Part shown: positions 32,155 to 44,159 of the stretch, one piece after another | Layout: each line of letters begins with the position of its first letter | How positions within the stretch are numbered: the first letter of the stretch is position 1 | Assembly: GCA_037953625.1 (NCBI GenBank) | Contig: CM075650.1 | Location: 120,325,706-120,389,705 of the forward strand | From: Crotalaria pallida | Taxonomy: Eukaryota; Streptophyta; Magnoliopsida; Fabales; Fabaceae | DNA: 64,000 nt | Direction: 5' to 3' | Notes under the pieces: model-generated | What the model was told of the DNA's origin: nothing | The model's database searches: none | What the model saw: the letters and a program-made list of their open reading frames with translations, nothing else | Program-made: the position numbers and the translations under genes

Positions 32155-32814
32155 CGCTCATAAAAAAAACAGATAAAAAATATAAACAGATAAAATGGTT
32201 AATAAGCCAATGATTACCTTTATATGTCTACAACCATAACACCAATATCTGAAAGGAAATCTTCACTGCGAATTTTTTTTAATAGAACATTATAACTTAT
32301 GCAACTGAGAAAGATCAACAACAACAATGAAAAGATGTTGGCCTTAAACATCACTCACCATCATCAATAACAAGGATGAAGCCTTTTAAAGATAATCCAA
32401 CAAATAGGAGCACACGATATAAAGTAGAGTGAAAGGAAAAGAAAAGAAGGCATCTTGGTGAGAGTGGGAAAATGGGCATAACTTATATAAAGAAAGTGGG
32501 AGAGTGAATGATTTTTTTTTTAAAATAATAATAATAATATAGAGGGAAAAGTTCCCCACCATGTAAAAAATTGTTTTTTAGCGCCTTGATTATTAAGGAG
32601 TAGCTTTTTTTTAATGAGAAAATGGTTTAGAATTATCATTATTTTTTTACATGCTAAAAGAAAAGGAAGTTATACACACGGCACACCGAAAAAAAGAAAA
32701 GAAAGGGGTAGTTACAAAAAATAGTTACTAGATTGATAAGCACTAGCTAGCATTATCTCCTGTATAATAGCAATAGAGATTATATATATTAGTTACATAT
32801 TATTCCTCCTGTAT
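32155..32814. other. Intergenic, no gene seen
   Basis: AT-rich sequence outside the Tat LTR. No ORF or known repeat recognised. A short duplication of CTCCTGTATAA lies at about 32757 and 32806. Confidence 0.6.
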
Positions 32815-32841
32815 AAAAGCTATTGGTTGTATATATTTTGG

Positions 32842-32944
32842 GAGACCCAGCCCACAAAGTAGAGTTCCGTAAGGTCAGGGTGGATATAGTTGGGTCGCCA
32901 AAGTGCGAAAGCCCAGACACCACCTGCGAAAGCGCAAAAAAAAA
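32842..32944 (+). mobile_element. Short poly(A) retroposon with 27 bp target duplication
   Basis: About 94 bp of GC-richer sequence (GAGACCCAGCCC... to ...GAAAGCGC at 32935) is followed by a run of 13 A (32936-32948). The flanks 32815-32841 and 32945-32971 are a perfect direct repeat of 27 bp, whose first A's overlap the tail. Tail and long duplication mark insertion by LINE machinery. It may be a very short SINE or a 5'-truncated copy of another RNA. I do not recognise the parent. Confidence 0.8.
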
Positions 32945-32970
32945 AAAAGCTATTGGTTGTATATATTTTG

Positions 32971-33398
32971 GTCATTATAAAAAATTTCGGTGACTAATTG
33001 TCCCTTAGTCATTATAATAAATAATATAAGTGACGAATTAGTTGTGATGATATAAATTGGTCATCATTAATAGTATGATTATAGTGACATAAATATTGGT
33101 CATTAGTAATAAGGTTATTGTGACAAATACCATTTAGTCAATATAATGAATAATATTAGTGACAAATTATTTGTGACGCTATTTTTTGGTCATTAATAAA
33201 TATTTTATAGTGATGAGTTATTACATGGTCTCAATTATGACTAACAATAGTGATTAATTATTTGTGACGATATATTATGGTCATTAATATAGATGCTATA
33301 GTGAAGAGTTGTCACTTAGTCACTATTCAGGATACTATTAGTGACAAATTTATTATTCATCACTAAATTTTGTCACAAAAGTCACATTTCTTGGAGTG
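32971..33398. mobile_element. CACTA-like transposon end with subterminal repeats
   Basis: Degenerate repeats of TAGTGAC, GGTCATTA and TTAGTCA run up to the terminus TTTCTTGGAGTG (33387-33398), whose complement CACTCCAAGAAA is close to the plant CACTA terminal repeat CACTACAAGAAA. The opposite terminus was not found, so this is one end only. Confidence 0.55.
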
Positions 33399-34952
33399 CT
33401 TATAGATGTGAGTAGAAGAATATGATTTTGTGAAACCGGGAGATTAGAATAAAAGATTGCAACATATGAAATATTAAAAATGTTAGAGTGTTTATTTCAA
33501 AATTTGGAATGAAAATATATTGTTTGTCATTTGGGAAATGTGATCGAACATATATTTCTTGAATGTTTTGATGATTTGAATTTTTTTACAATATATTAAA
33601 TTACAAAATATGCTTATTTTAATTATTAGAGAACATAAAATACATTTGTAATTAGTATTATTTTTGGAGTCTCGTTTTTAATTTAAATGAAAACCTGTTT
33701 GAATAGAAGCAAAATCAGAATCTTATTTGAATAAAGAAAATTCAGGGGCGAAAAGAAACCTGTTGCAATTACATTGTATTTACATCAGTTACAGACTATA
33801 GAGAAAAAAGGGGTCAAAATTACTAAAAAAAATTAATAATGCGATCTTAGTTATGATTGTGGATATTAATTTAATACCTTGGTCATAAGTTCAAAGTGGA
33901 AAAAAAACCTAAAGAATGTATAAGGAGGTGCAAACCTGAACAGCTGAAGATGCAGAACCAAATAAAAAATCATTTGGAAAGTCAATCGACTTTATCTTTG
34001 ATGTACATGCCTAAATTTCAAACAATACCAGCACTAGTAATATGAGAATAATGTCATTCTTTAACGTCATACTTTACTTAAAATGGAGAACAAGAGAGAA
34101 AGAAAAACATTCACTTATGCTATAAGAGGGAAGTGAGCATGGGAAAGACTTTTAGGGAGTATATATAGAGAAGGAGAGCGAAGATTGATAAAAAGATGAC
34201 AGCTGGTGGTAGATCAAGGAATTTGAATTGGGGCATAAAAGATAAAAAATGTTGTAGGTATATAAAAAAGGCTTAATTACATTTTTTTGTCCTTTATCTT
34301 ATTTTCAAGATTCATTTTGGTCCTTATTCTTTTTTTTTTGACATATTCCTTTTTTTTTTCAAAAAATTCAATTTGGCCCTTCTATCATAGCAGTATTAGT
34401 TTTATCGAAATATTCACACCAATTATCGAAAAATGACAAATATTGTCGGAATTTGAAAATATTCCAAGCCACCACCCGATAAGTATAGGAACGGTGGTAC
34501 TGCTTCGCCAATGATGGAGCAATCAGTGGCTGATTGTGTAAGTTAATATATGTTACTCTTTGAGCAATGTTTTTTGTGCATCTAGATTTGAAACACTTAG
34601 AAGGGACACATTCTATTTTGAAAAAGAGAAGAAAAAAATAAAAGCAAAATAAGATATTGGATTTTTTTTTTTTTTTGGATCTTAAAGTAGATGGATGCTG
34701 AAATAATTTATGTGGAACCATGTAAGATATTTGTTCAAAATTCTTTATGAAAATTGTTTTTTTTTTCTTTTGACCTAAAATGGTATCTTAGGTTCGCTGA
34801 TGTGTTCAGACTAATTCATTCGGGATACTAGGCTCTCCTCTTGACGTAAATCCCACTTTGGATGACTAGGAATCCAACAAAGAACATTGCTTTAATCAAT
34901 TCCCAGTCTTCAATGGTCTTACTCTAAACCAATTATACATTAATTCATTTAT
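33399..34952. other. AT-rich intergenic, no gene seen
   Basis: No coding domain found. The stretch GGCTTAATTACATTTTTTTG at about 34271 looks like the end of a MITE common in plant genomes, but no partner was found. The short minus frame at 34368-34721 has no recognisable domain. Confidence 0.5.
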
Positions 34953-34980
34953 GAATATTTTGATCTAATATCAAAATTTT

Positions 34981-35365
34981 GAGTTAATAGTCACATAGGT
35001 TCCCGAAAAATACCTATGGTCAGTTAGGTACTTGAAAGATTTGTGGAATATCTTAAATCCCCAAAGACCAAAGATCAATTTGGCATTACGTTAATCCTCA
35101 TGAGGGACCTAGTGGAATTCTACGTGGCACGTTAAATACTTTGTTGGCACAAATGTGTCACCTTCTTAACAGTCCAACATGGCATTATGGTCAAAAAAGC
35201 ATTTAATGTGTCACGTAGGATTCCGTTAGGTTCTCCTTACGAAATTGGATTGGTGACTAACGTGACGCCAAATTGATCTTTGAGGAGTTTAAGAGATTCC
35301 ACAAATCTTTAGGGACCTAACTGATTCCACGGGTATCTTTCCGGGACTTATGTGGCCATTAACTC
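34981..35365. mobile_element. Foldback MITE (Mutator-like) with 10 bp target duplication
   Basis: 385 bp bounded by GAGTTAATAG and CCATTAACTC; the two halves are inverted copies of each other over about 190 bp, with a short centre near 35170. The 10 bp TCAAAATTTT occurs at 34971-34980 and 35366-35375. A paralogous copy of both flanks without the insert lies at 35621-35660, where TCAAAATTTT occurs once (35639-35648). Long inverted ends and a 9-11 bp duplication suit Mutator-like elements. Confidence 0.85.
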
Positions 35366-38300
35366 TCAAAATTTTCTCTCTAAAAATAAAATACATATAT
35401 CACCCTCAATCTCATCCTTTGAGACTCAAAGGTTGGCAAAGTTTATTATTTGGCCGCAATTAAATTAATTAATTTTCAGTGACGACAAAACAACTTGATT
35501 AGTTCTTTAGTTGACTTTTTTGTTGTGCCATTCTTTATTCTTATATCTCCTTTCTCAGTTAGAGAAGATCTATTTTTCATATGTCAATTCATGTGAAATA
35601 CCAATACGTCGGTTCATTGTGAATATTTTGATCTAATATCAAAATTTTCTCTCTAAAAGTAAAATACATTTATCACCCTCAATCTCATCCTTCGAGACTC
35701 AAAGGTTGGCAAAGTTTATTATTTGGCAGCAATCAGATTAATTAATTTACAGTGACAAAACAATTTTATTGTTTCTTTAGTTGACTTTTTGGTTGTGTCA
35801 TTCTTCTATCTCCTTCCTCTGTCAGGGTAGATCTATTTTTCATATGTCAATTCATATAAAATTTCATAAAGAGAATACCATGTATCTGGCCATCATGTCA
35901 TTCAAATATCTGGGAGTATCGATCGGTTCAAATCCAAGAAAATTATCCACTTTAAATCCAATTTTTGAATTCTTCCAAACTTAATTATTTTGCTGAAGAC
36001 ATAAGAAACTCTCTTCGATGAACGTGTAACACTCCTCAAATTGATAGGTATTGTATGTCACCTTACCTATCCATTTTTTTCTCTCTTAAAAGCATCTAAT
36101 CATCTGTAATTAACAACAAAATATATAAGATTTGGAGAAGGTTTCTTTGGTGAGAGAGTGAGAAAAATTCTTTTGGAAGATTCAGAGATTGGTTTTAAAG
36201 TGGATAATTTTCTAGGATTTAGACCGATTGGTACTCTGATATTATGGTCATTCTCTTAATGAAATTTCACATGAACTGACATATGAAAAATAGATCTACC
36301 CGCCCGCAATAATTGCGAGCCACTTGCGAGCGCGGGCCAAGTGTGCCAGCTCGCCCTAATTCCAAGACTAGTCCTGTATTTTCTGTGGGTTTATTTTTAG
36401 AGAGAAAATTTTCAGAGTTAATAGTCACTCAGGTACCCGAAAAATACTCGTGGAATTGTCCCAGAAAGATTTCTAGAATCTCTTAAACTCCCCAAAGATC
36501 AATTTGGCGTCACGTAGTCCCCCATCCAATTTCGTCAGGAGGAAGCTAACGGAATTCTCTGTGGCATGTTAAATGTTTTGTTGGCCTTAATGCCATGTTG
36601 GTCGTTGAAAAAGGTGTCACGTTTGGGCCAACAAACCATTTAACGTGTCACACGTAGGATTATTAAAGGAACAAAAATTTGTGTCGGTGTAGAATCATTA
36701 TCTATATTTATTGAGAAAGAGTGTTGAGATGTGAGGAGGAATTAGATGCAGATATAAATATCTTTCGATGTAAAATCATTGTTATATTTATTGAGAAAGA
36801 GTGTTGAGATGTGAGTAGGAATTAGATTCAAATATTTTTATGAAAGTTTCATCTCGTTGGAGGGATATCGGAAAAGTTAGTTAGCTGGGAAATTTTATGG
36901 GAAATGATTGGTTTGGGAAAAACATAAATACACTCTGAGTGAGCAAGGAGATATAAGAATAGAGAATGACATAGCAAAAAAGTCAACTAAAGAAAAAATA
37001 AAATTGTTCTGTTGTCACTGTAAATTAATTAATTTGATTGCCCGAAATTTGTTAGAGTTAATAGTCACATAGGTCCTCAAAAATTTTCAGAGTTAATTGT
37101 TACATAGGTCCCAGAAAACTTAAAAGATATAATGTTGTGGAGGACCTGTGCAGATACAATGCATTAATGTTGGTTTCATGCATCTACTTATGTATTCTCT
37201 ACATTTTCATTTATTTTCTAGTTTAGATGTGGGGTTCTAAACTGGTGTAAAAGGAACACGACCTGTGCAGATACAATGCATTAATGCTGGTTTCATGCAT
37301 CTGCATATGCATTATATGCATTTTCATCATTTATTTTCTTGTTTAGTTGGGGAGTTCTAGACTCGTGTAAAAGGGACAGTTCTAGATGAGATTTTTCCTT
37401 GGTTTTCCTTGGAATTTCCTTTTCATTTTAATAACGCTTTATTCTTTTATGTTTTTTAATTAGATACGTGCTGCTCGCATTTAGGGCAGGCAGGAAAAGG
37501 TGTCACGTTTGAACCAACAAAGCATTTAACGTGTCACACGTAGGATTATTAAAGGAACAAAAATTCGTTTCGGTGTCGAATAACTGTCTATATTTATTGA
37601 GACAGTGTTGAGATGTAAGGAGGAATTAGATGCAAATATTTTTAGGAAAGTTTCATCTAGTTGGAGGAATATCTGAAAAGTTAGTTTGTTGGGAAATTTT
37701 ATGTGAAAAGACTGGTTTGGGAAAAACATAGATATACTCCGACTGAGCAAAGAGATTTAAGAATAGAGAATGAAATATCAAAAAAGTCAACTAAGGAAAC
37801 AATAAAATTGTTCGGTTGTCATTGTAAATTAATTAATTTGATTGTTGCCAAAGAATAAACTTTGACAACTTTTTAGTCTCGAAGGATGAGACCGAGGGTG
37901 ACAAATGCATTTTATTTTTAAAGAGAAAATTTTGAGAGTTAATAATCACATAGGTCCCCGAAAGATACCCGTGGATTCAGTTAGGTCCCTTAAAGATTTG
38001 TGGAATAAGTTAGGTCCCCGAAAATTTTAAGAATTAATAGTCACACATGTTCCCGAAAGATACGTGTGGAATCAGTCTTGATATTTCATACGAATTGACA
38101 TACAAAAAATAGATCCACTCTAAGTGAGGAAGAGATATAAGAATAATGAATGACATAGCAAAAAAGTCAACTAAAAAATAATAAAATTGTTCTGTTGTCA
38201 ATTTAAATTAATTAATTTGATTGTTGTCAAATAATGATGTTTGCCAACCTTTGAGTCTTGAAGGATGAGACCGAGGGTGACAGGTGTATTTTATTTTTAG

Positions 38301-40418
38301 AGAGAAAATTTACAGAAATAATAGTCACATAGGTCTCCGAAATATACCCATGGAAATGCCCCTGAAAGATGTGTAATATCTTAAACTCTCCCAAGATTAA
38401 TTTGACGTCACGTAGTAACCCATTCAATTTGGTCAAGAGGGACCTAACGAAATTATATGTGGCACGCTAAATGCTTTGTTGGCCCCAAAGCCATGTTGGA
38501 CGGTTAAAAATGTGTCACATTTGGACCAACAAATATAGGATTATTAATGGAACAAAAATCCATTTCGATGTAAAACTAGTGTCTATATTTATTGAGGAAG
38601 AATGTTGAGATGTGAGGAGGAATTAGGTGCAAATATAAATCCCTTTCGGTGTAGAATCAGTGTCTATAATTATTGAAAAGAGTGTTGAGATGTGAGGAGG
38701 AATTAGATGCAAAGATTTTTAGGAAAGTTTCGTCTTGTTGGAGGGATATCGGAAATGTTATTTGCTGGGAAATTGACATATAAAAAATACACCCTGTCCC
38801 ACAATGATGGTAAAAAAAATAGCTAATTTTTTTCCAAAATTATTCTGTTGTCGATTTAAATTAATTAATTTGATTGCTGTCAAATAATAAAGTTTACCAA
38901 CCTTTGAGTCTCGAAGGATGAGACAGAGGGTGCAGATGTATTTTATTTTTAGAGAGAAAATTTTCAAAGTTAATAGTCATATAGGTCCCCGAAAGATACC
39001 CGTGGAATTGTCCTTGAAAGATTTGTGGAATCTCTTAAACTCCCCAAAGATCAATTTAGCGTCACGTAGTCCCCCATCCAATTTTGTCATAAGGGACCTA
39101 ACAGAATTCTACATGGCACGTTAAATGCTTTTTTAGCCCCAATGCCATGTTGGACGGTTAAAAAGGTGCCACGTTTGGGCCAACAAAGCATTTAACATCT
39201 CTCACGAATTATTAAAGGAACAAAAATCCGTTTCGGTGTAGAATCTCTATCTATATTTATTGAGAAAGAGTGTTGGATTTGTAGAGGAATTAGATGCAGA
39301 TATAAATCCCATTCGGTGCAGAATCATTGTCTATATTTATTGAGAAAGAGTGTTGAGATGTGAGGAGGAATTAGATGCAAATATTTTAGGAAAGTTTCAT
39401 CTTGTTGGAGGGATATCGGAAAAGTATGTTTGTCGGGAAATTTAATGGGAGAGGACTGGTTTGGGAAAAACATAGATATACTCTGAGTGAGCAAGGAGAT
39501 ATAAAAATAAAGAATGACATAGCAAAAAAGTCAAATAAAGAAACAATAAAATTGTTCTGTTGTCACTATAAATTAATTAATTTGATCGCCCGAAAATTTT
39601 CAGAGTTAATAATCACATTTGTCCCCGAAAACTTAAAAGATATATTGTTGTGGGAGGACCTGTGTAGATACAATGCATTAATGTTGGTTTCATGCATTTG
39701 CTTATTCATTCTCTGCATTTTCATTTATTTTCTGGTTTAGTTGGGGAGTTCTAGACTTGTGTAAAAGGGACACGACCTGTCCCGATACAATGCATTAATG
39801 CTGGTTTCATGCATCTACTTATGCATTCTCTACATTTTCATTTATTTTCTGGTTTATTTGGGGGGTTCTAGATTGGTGTAAAAGGGACACGACCTTTGCA
39901 GATACAATGCATTAATGTTGGTTTCATGTATCTGCTTATGCATTATATGCATTTTCATCATTTATTTTCTGGTTTAGTTGTGGGGTTGTTGATTGATATA
40001 AAAGTGAGTTCTGAACGAGATTTTTCCTTGGCATTTCCTTTTCATTTTAATAAAGCTTTATTCTGTTATTTTTTTTAATTAAATACGGGCTGCCCTCATT
40101 TAGGGGCGGGCAGAGCCTGGATTTTTTGCCCTAATTATTCTAATGTTCGGGCATACCCACCCGCAAAAATTGCGGGCCATTTGCGGTCGCGGGCCAAACC
40201 TGCTTGCTCGTCCTAATTGCTAAGACTAGTTTTATATTTTCTTTGGGATTATTTTTAGAGAGAAAATTTCCAGAGTTAATAGTCACAAGATACCTGTGAA
40301 ATTGTCCCGGAAAGATTTGTGGAATCTATTAAACTCTCCCAATATCAATTTGGCGTCACGTAGTCACCCATCCAATTTGGTGATGAGGGACCTAACGAAA
40401 TTCTACGTGGCACTCTAA

Positions 40419-40866
40419 GGCTTTGTTTGGTTGCACGAAAGAAAATGGGAAGAGAGAAAATGAGAAGAAAGAAAATGAGAAGAGAGATTATAAAGAGAAA
40501 ATGAGTAGATTTTGTGGATGTTTGGTTATAGGAGAGAAAATGAGAAGAAATATGAGAGAGAGAAAAGTTGTTTTGTTAAGTTTGAGAAAAAAGTGGAAAA
40601 AAACCAATAAATTTAAAAAAAAATGTGGCAGGAGAGTGCTAAGTTGGCTTTTTAATTGGCTTTCTGGAAAACATTGCACACAAACCAACACTCCCTCAAA
40701 ATCTTGCCACAAGGGAGAAGAAAAATTTTTCCTGTGGGACCCGCCGATTTTTTTCTCTCCCTCCGTTTTCTCTCCTCTACCAAACAGGGGAAAACTCAGT
40801 TTTCCTCTCATTTTTCTTTCCTCTCAAATTCTCTTCCCCCCAAATTCCACCCTACCAAACAGAGTG
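40419..40866. mobile_element. Tourist-like MITE (PIF/Harbinger), TSD TAA
   Basis: 448 bp with ends GGCTTTGTTTGG and CCAAACAGAGTG, flanked by TAA at 40416-40418 and 40867-40869. The host repeat unit runs uninterrupted across this point in neighbouring copies, confirming the insertion. The left half is purine-rich and the right half pyrimidine-rich, so it can fold on itself; this makes long overlapping open frames on both strands that are not genes. Confidence 0.85.
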
Positions 40867-43025
40867 TAAATGCTTTGTTGGCCCCAATGCCATGTTGGAC
40901 AGTTAAAAAGATGTCATGATTAGATCAACAAAGCATTTAACGTGTTACATGTAGGATTATTAATGGAACAAAAATCCGTTTCGGTGTGAACCAGTGTCTA
41001 TATTTATTGAGAAAGAGTGTTGAGATGTGAGGAGGAATTAGATGCAAATATTTTTAGGAAAGTTTTATCTTGTTGGAGGGATATCGGAAAAGTATGTTTG
41101 CTGGGAAATTTTACGGGAGAGGACTGGTTTGGGAAAAACATAGATATATACTCTGAGTGAGCAAGGAGATACAAGAATAAAGAATGACACTGCAAAAAAG
41201 TCAAATAAAGAAACAATAAAATTGTTCTGTTGTCAGTGTAAATTAATTAATTTGATTGCCCGAAAATTTTCAGAGTTAATAGTCACATTTGTCCCCGAAA
41301 ACTTAAAAGATATATTGTTGTGAAAGGACCTGTGTAAATAAAATGTATTAATGTTGGTTTCATGCATCTGCTTATTCATTCTCTGCATTTTCATTTATTT
41401 TCTGGTTTAGTTGAGGGGTTCTAGACTGGTGTAAAAGGGACACATTAATTCTGGTTTCATGCATCTGCTTATGCATCTCTGCATCTTCATTTATTTTCTA
41501 TTTTAGTTTGGGGGCGGGGTATTCTAGACTGGTGTAAAAGAGACACGACCTTTGCAGATACAATGCATTAATGTTGGTTTCATGTATCTGCTTATGCATT
41601 CTATGCATTTTCATCATTTACTTTCTGGTTTAGTTGTGGGGTTATAGATTGATATAAAAGAGAGAGTTATTTTTCTTTAGTTTTCCTTGGCATTTCCTTT
41701 TCATTTTAATAACGCTTTATTCTGTTATTATTTTTTTTTATTTTTTTTAATTAAATACGCGCTGTCCTCATTTAAGGAGCGCAGAGCTTGGATTTTGGCC
41801 CTAATTATTCTAATGTTCGGGCATGCCCACCCGCAAAAATTGCGGGCCATTTGTGGTCGCGGGCCAAACCTGCCCGCCCACCCTAATTGCCAAGACTAGT
41901 CCTGTATTTTCTGTGGGATTATTTTTAGAGAGAAAATTTTCAGAGTTAATAGTCACAAGATACCCGTGAAATTGTCCTTGAAAGATTTGTGGAATCTCTT
42001 AAACTCCCCCAAGATCAATTTGGCATCACGTAGTCACCCAACCAATTTAGTCAGGAGGGACCTAACGAAATTCTACGTGGCACGCTAAATACTTTGTTGG
42101 CCCCAATGCACTGTTGGACGATTAAAAAGGTGTTACGTTTGGACCAACAAAGCATTTAACGTATTACATGTAGGATTATTAATGGAACAAAATCCGTTTC
42201 GGTGTAGAACCAGTGTCTATATTTATTGAGAAAGAGTGTTGAGATGTGAGGAGGAATTAGATGCAGATATAAATCCCTTTCGATGTAGAATCATTGTCTA
42301 TATTTATTGAGAAAGAGTGTTGAGATGTGAGGAGGAATTAGATGCAAAGATTTTTAGGGAAGTTTCATCTTGTTGGAGGGATATCGAAAATGTTAGTTTG
42401 TTGAGAAATTGACATAGATCCACGAAAGATATCCTTGGAATCAGTGTTGGTATTTCACGTGAATTAACATATAAAAAGCACTCCCTCCATCCCAGAAGGA
42501 TGGTAAAAAAATGGCTAAATTTTTTGTCCAAAATTATTCTGTTGTCAATTTAAATTAATTAATTTTATTGCTGCCAAATAATAAAGTTTGCCAATGAGTC
42601 TCGAAGGATGAGACAAAGGGTGCAGATGTATTTTATTTTTAGAGAGAAAATTTTCAAAGTTAATAGTCATATAGGTCCCCGAAAGATACCTGTGGAATTG
42701 TCCCTGAAAGATTTGTGGAATCTCTTAAACTCCCCAAAGATCAATTTGGCATCATGTAGTCCCCCATCCAATTTCGTCAGGAGGGACCTAACGTAATTCT
42801 AAATGGCACGTTAAATGCTTTGTTGGCCCTAATGTCATGTTGGATAGTTAAAAAAGTGCCACGTTTGGGCCAACAAAGTATTTAACGTGTCACACATTGG
42901 ATTATTAAAGGAACAAAAATCCGTTTTGGTGTAGAATCATTGTCTATATTTATTGAGAAAAAGTGTTGGATGTGTGGAGGAATTAGATGCATATATAAAT
43001 CTCATTCGGTGTAGAATCATTGTCT

Positions 43026-44159
43026 AGCCCGTATTAAGGATGTAGAGTGTATCGCTCGACCTGTACGGCGTCCCGAGGTCAGATGAATGCCTACCCATCC
43101 CTAGTTGGGCCACTCGGTGTGCTCCTAAGGGAGGCCGAGTGTGGGGGGTCCGACCTGATGAAGACCAGGTCGGATGGGATGCTCTCAACCTGTAGAAGGT
43201 CGGTCGGAGCCAGCTGGTCTTGGTCTGTCCGAGGTCGGGTTGAATGTTAGAGTTCCGACCTGTGCGGAGTCCAGGTGAGCTTTGATGACGTGCAAATCTT
43301 GTGTTCGGTCTTGTTTCGTCTGGTTGGGACTGATGGTGATGCTTGAACATCTTCGTAGTTAGTCCGAGTAATAGGTGGCAAGCCTTCGAACTGTCATGGC
43401 GTTGGGACTGGTGTGAATGGACTTAGGTCGATTAGGGTAGGTCTCAGTTCGGTTAGCCCTACAAGTCCCCCAAGCTGGCGTAGGCTTGGAGAAGCCTGTG
43501 TCGAGCTTAAGTTGGCAAGGATTCGATCTAGTGCCTTAGTCTTCTCTCCTGTCTTTTCAGTTGCCTGTGGTGATGCTAAGGTTTCCCCAAGTTGACACGC
43601 GTCAAGGCTACGTTTTGAAAAGAGGGAAAGTAATGATGAGTGTCTTTTCGAAAATCAAAATTTCGCCTGGCTGTCCCCACGATGTGGCCACGTGGCCAAG
43701 ATCCGCGAAATGGGCTCTCTCCCACCTTTTTGGGCCTTGATGGGGGCTTGGAAGGGCAAAGTATTTAAGCTTGGTTTTTTCACTCTTCCACTCCTTTTGC
43801 AACTTCTTCATAAAGTTTTGTTTTTTCTCTTGTTGCTGCACCAGCCATTTCAACGCCAAGTCCCAACATTTTCCTTCTGCCACCTTTATTTCTTCTGTTT
43901 CAAGTATATTTTCTTCTCTTTCCAGTTCCTTTTCCCTTTCGTTTCTTTTTCTTTCTCTCTTGGGTCTTTCCTTCAGCGTTTTCTCTGGTTGGGGGTTTTG
44001 CATGTGGTTCTTGAATGGAACCGTTTTGAAGTGGGTTTTTAGAGAACGTTCATGTTCTCTGTAACCTCAAGAGGTGTATTGGGGAGTCAATCTTTTTTCT
44101 TCATTTTTTCTTTTACTCTTTTCAAGTTTTTGACTCCCATGTGACTCTTTTCCCAGGTA
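43026..44159 (+). other. GC-richer LTR-like or promoter region
   Basis: The mosaic repeat stops inside its AATCATTGTCTA motif and unrelated GC-richer sequence begins. CCGACCTG and CAGGTCGG motifs recur between 43060 and 43270. A TATA-like GTATTTAAG (about 43759-43767), CT-rich leader sequence and an acceptor-like TTTTCCCAG at about 44156 precede the ORF at 44160. It may be an LTR fragment of a Tat-like element whose extra ORF follows. No second LTR copy is present. Confidence 0.4.

Larger units (their letters stand above)
34953..43025. repeat. Mosaic of direct and inverted repeat units
   Basis: The same modules recur through 8 kb. The module starting near GAGTTAATAGTCACATAGGT occurs at 34981, 36417, 37929, 38030, 38970, 40274, 41944 and 42659 among others. 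AAATCCGTTTCGGTGTAGAA-type modules occur seven times between 36660 and 42930, at irregular intervals of about 0.7-1.3 kb. Short tandem submodules are included: about 70-82 bp copies at 36721/36789, 38602/38683 and 42237/42319, and about 115 bp copies near 37150/37268 and 39667/39785/39900. Units before about 36080 are inverted relative to those after it (35829-35970 against 36180-36300). No coding potential was recognised. Confidence 0.8.

Noticed and set aside
40423..40919. Open frames on both strands
   Set aside because: They lie in the purine- and pyrimidine-rich halves of a Tourist-like MITE with TAA target duplication.
36300..41890. CGGGC-rich hairpins near 36300, 40142 and 41820 as terminators
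   Set aside because: They are parts of repeated mosaic units in a plant genome; bacterial-type terminators are not relevant.
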